From Pseudomonadota bacterium (GTDB lineage Bacteria; Chloroflexota; UBA6077; JAJPHF01), in NCBI GenBank assembly GCA_021325365.1, contig JAJPHF010000135.1:62001-126000 (forward strand): a stretch of 64,000 nt of DNA. The letters run 5' to 3'. Numbering within the stretch: position 1 is the stretch's first letter; every line of letters starts with the position of its first letter. Below, in pieces: positions 62,706-64,000 of the stretch. Under the pieces are notes generated by a model, which searched no databases, was not told where the DNA came from, and was given only the letters and a program-made list of their open reading frames with translations. The translations under genes were made by a program, and so were the position numbers.

Positions 62706-64000
62706 ATGACCGACGAGCAGCGCCAGATCGCCCGCGATGTGTTTGCCGCCGCGCTCGCGGCCGTCGCGCCCGACGCGGCCATCAGCCGCCACCTGCGCCG
62801 CGAGGGCGCCCGCCTCCTCGTGGACGACGCCCCCTACGACCTCGCCAGCTACCGCCGCCTGCGCGTGATCGGCGCCGGCAAGGCCAGCGGCGCCATGGCC
62901 GCCGCCGTCGAACCGCTCCTCGGCGATCGGCTCGACCAGGGCCTGGTCGTCGTCAAGGACGGCTACGCCGTGCCGACCGCCCGCATCACCCTACGCGAGG
63001 CCGGCCACCCGGTCCCCGACGCGCGCGGGCTGGCCGCGACGGCCGAGGCGCTCGCGCTGGTCCGCGACCTAGGCGCGGACGACCTGCTGCTCGTCCTCCT
63101 CTCCGGCGGCGGCTCGGCCCTGCTGGCGCAGCCGGTCCCCGGCGTCGACCTTGCCGCGCTGCAGGCGACGACAGACCTGCTGCTGCGGGCGGGCGCGGCC
63201 ATCCGCGAGGTGAACACCGTCCGCAAGCACCTGTCGCTGGTGAAAGGCGGCGGCCTGGCGCGGCTCGCGGCCCCGGCCACCGTGCTCGTCCTCGTCCTGT
63301 CCGACGTGCTGGGCGACCCGCTCGACGTGATCGCCTCCGGGCCGTTCGCGCCCGACCCGACGACCTTCGCCGACGCTGCGGCGGTACTCACGCGCCACGA
63401 CCTGTGGGACCGCGTCCCGGCTTCCGTCGCCGCCCACCTGCGGGCCGGCCTGGCAGGCGAAGCCGCGGAGACGCCCAAGCCTGGCGATCCGGCCTTCGCA
63501 CGCGTGCGCCACGCGGTGATCGGCAGCAACGGGCTGGCCGCCGAGGCCGCTGCCGCGCGCGCGTGCGCCCTCGGACTGCACACGCTGCTCCTCTCTACTT
63601 ACGTCGAGGGCGAGGCGCGCGAGGTCGGCCGCGTGCTGGGCGCGCTCGCCCGCGAGCTAGCCCACCACGGCCGACCGCTGCCACGCCCCGCCTGCCTCGT
63701 GCTGGGCGGGGAAACCACGGTGACCGTGCGCGGCGCCGGGCTCGGCGGACGTAACCAGGAGGTCGCGCTCGGGGCGCTGCCCGACCTGGCCGGCCTCGCC
63801 GACGTGCTGGTGCTGAGCGCGGCCACCGACGGCGGCGACGGCCCAACCGACGCCGCCGGGGCGTGGGCCGACGGCACGTCGCTCGCGCGCGCCACCGCGC
63901 TCGGGCTGGACCCCCTCGACTACCTCGCCCGCAACGACGCCTACCATTTCTTCGCCGCGCTGGACGACTTGCTCCGCACCGGCCCCACGCTGACGAACGT
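62706..64000 (+). CDS. Glycerate 2-kinase (MOFRL family), cut by window end
   Basis: At least 431 residues; the frame is open to the edge. RVIGAGKASGAMAAAVEPLL, LLVLLSGGGSALLAQPVPGV, REVNTVRKHLSLVKGGGLAR, LSDVLGDPLDVIASGPFAPD and the MOFRL domain pieces LVLGGETTVTVRGAGLGGRN and SAATDGGDGPTDAAGA identify the GckA/GK-II kinase, which makes 2-phosphoglycerate. Only a short piece of the C-terminus is missing. The ATG at 62706 lacks a strong ribosome site (GGGCGAG at 11 nt). Confidence 0.93.
   Translation, partial: MTDEQRQIARDVFAAALAAVAPDAAISRHLRREGARLLVDDAPYDLASYRRLRVIGAGKASGAMAAAVEPLLGDRLDQGLVVVKDGYAVPTARITLREAGHPVPDARGLAATAEALALVRDLGADDLLLVLLSGGGSALLAQPVPGVDLAALQATTDLLLRAGAAIREVNTVRKHLSLVKGGGLARLAAPATVLVLVLSDVLGDPLDVIASGPFAPDPTTFADAAAVLTRHDLWDRVPASVAAHLRAGLAGEAAETPKPGDPAFARVRHAVIGSNGLAAEAAAARACALGLHTLLLSTYVEGEAREVGRVLGALARELAHHGRPLPRPACLVLGGETTVTVRGAGLGGRNQEVALGALPDLAGLADVLVLSAATDGGDGPTDAAGAWADGTSLARATALGLDPLDYLARNDAYHFFAALDDLLRTGPTLTN

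Overview
The window is a GC-rich (roughly 70%), gene-dense bacterial chromosome segment. The gene set and its split arrangement fit an uncultured Chloroflexota bacterium, perhaps near Thermomicrobia: isolated nuoD-nuoI, an RqcH-type NFACT protein, a pdxS-pdxT vitamin B6 pair, many GTG starts, no outer-membrane genes. That assignment is inference, not proof.

Region 1 (1-10.4 kb) is housekeeping: a pdxS-pdxT-acetyltransferase operon diverging from two TrkA/RCK genes, an HNH endonuclease, cobU, a gmk-priA operon, rqcH and thioredoxin. Region 2 (10.5-20.7 kb) is a surface polysaccharide locus: rmlD-like reductase, two O-antigen-ligase-family membrane proteins, a UDP-glucuronate decarboxylase-like enzyme, a UPF0104 membrane protein, a four-helix-bundle protein and three GT4 glycosyltransferases. 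Region 3 (20.7-24.7 kb) is a complete riboflavin operon, ribD-ribE-ribAB-ribH, under an FMN riboswitch whose aptamer 5' strand can pair directly with the terminator. Region 4 (24.7-32.3 kb) holds plsY/gpsA (divergent phospholipid genes), murE with an unusual amino-acid selectivity motif, an unknown gene, uvrC, a GT51 transglycosylase and RNase PH.

Region 5 (32.4-45.3 kb) is the most unusual part. A tRNA-Asp(GTC) gene is followed by about 12.8 kb of accessory genes, and the last 26 bp of the tRNA region are repeated exactly at the far end, as expected for an island inserted at a tRNA 3' end. The cargo reads like a catabolic module: a LysR regulator diverging from a gentisate-dioxygenase-like bicupin, then a RidA deaminase, two amidohydrolase-2 proteins, an isochorismatase-type amidohydrolase, a lone molybdenum hydroxylase large subunit, and three paralogous NMT1-like lipoprotein solute receptors with no permease. 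I infer oxidation and ring cleavage of an amino- or N-heteroaromatic acid. A short frame beside the tRNA resembles the tail of a serine recombinase.

Region 6 (45.3-64 kb) returns towards core functions. It starts with an undescribed 55-residue ORF with a strong ribosome binding site, a truncated VOC protein, a BNR beta-propeller, an MFS exporter, a TDT transporter and a thioesterase. These are followed by full-length metH, glgX with an SPL-type radical SAM gene, a PadR regulator, nuoD-nuoI, dxs and a glycerate 2-kinase cut by the window end.
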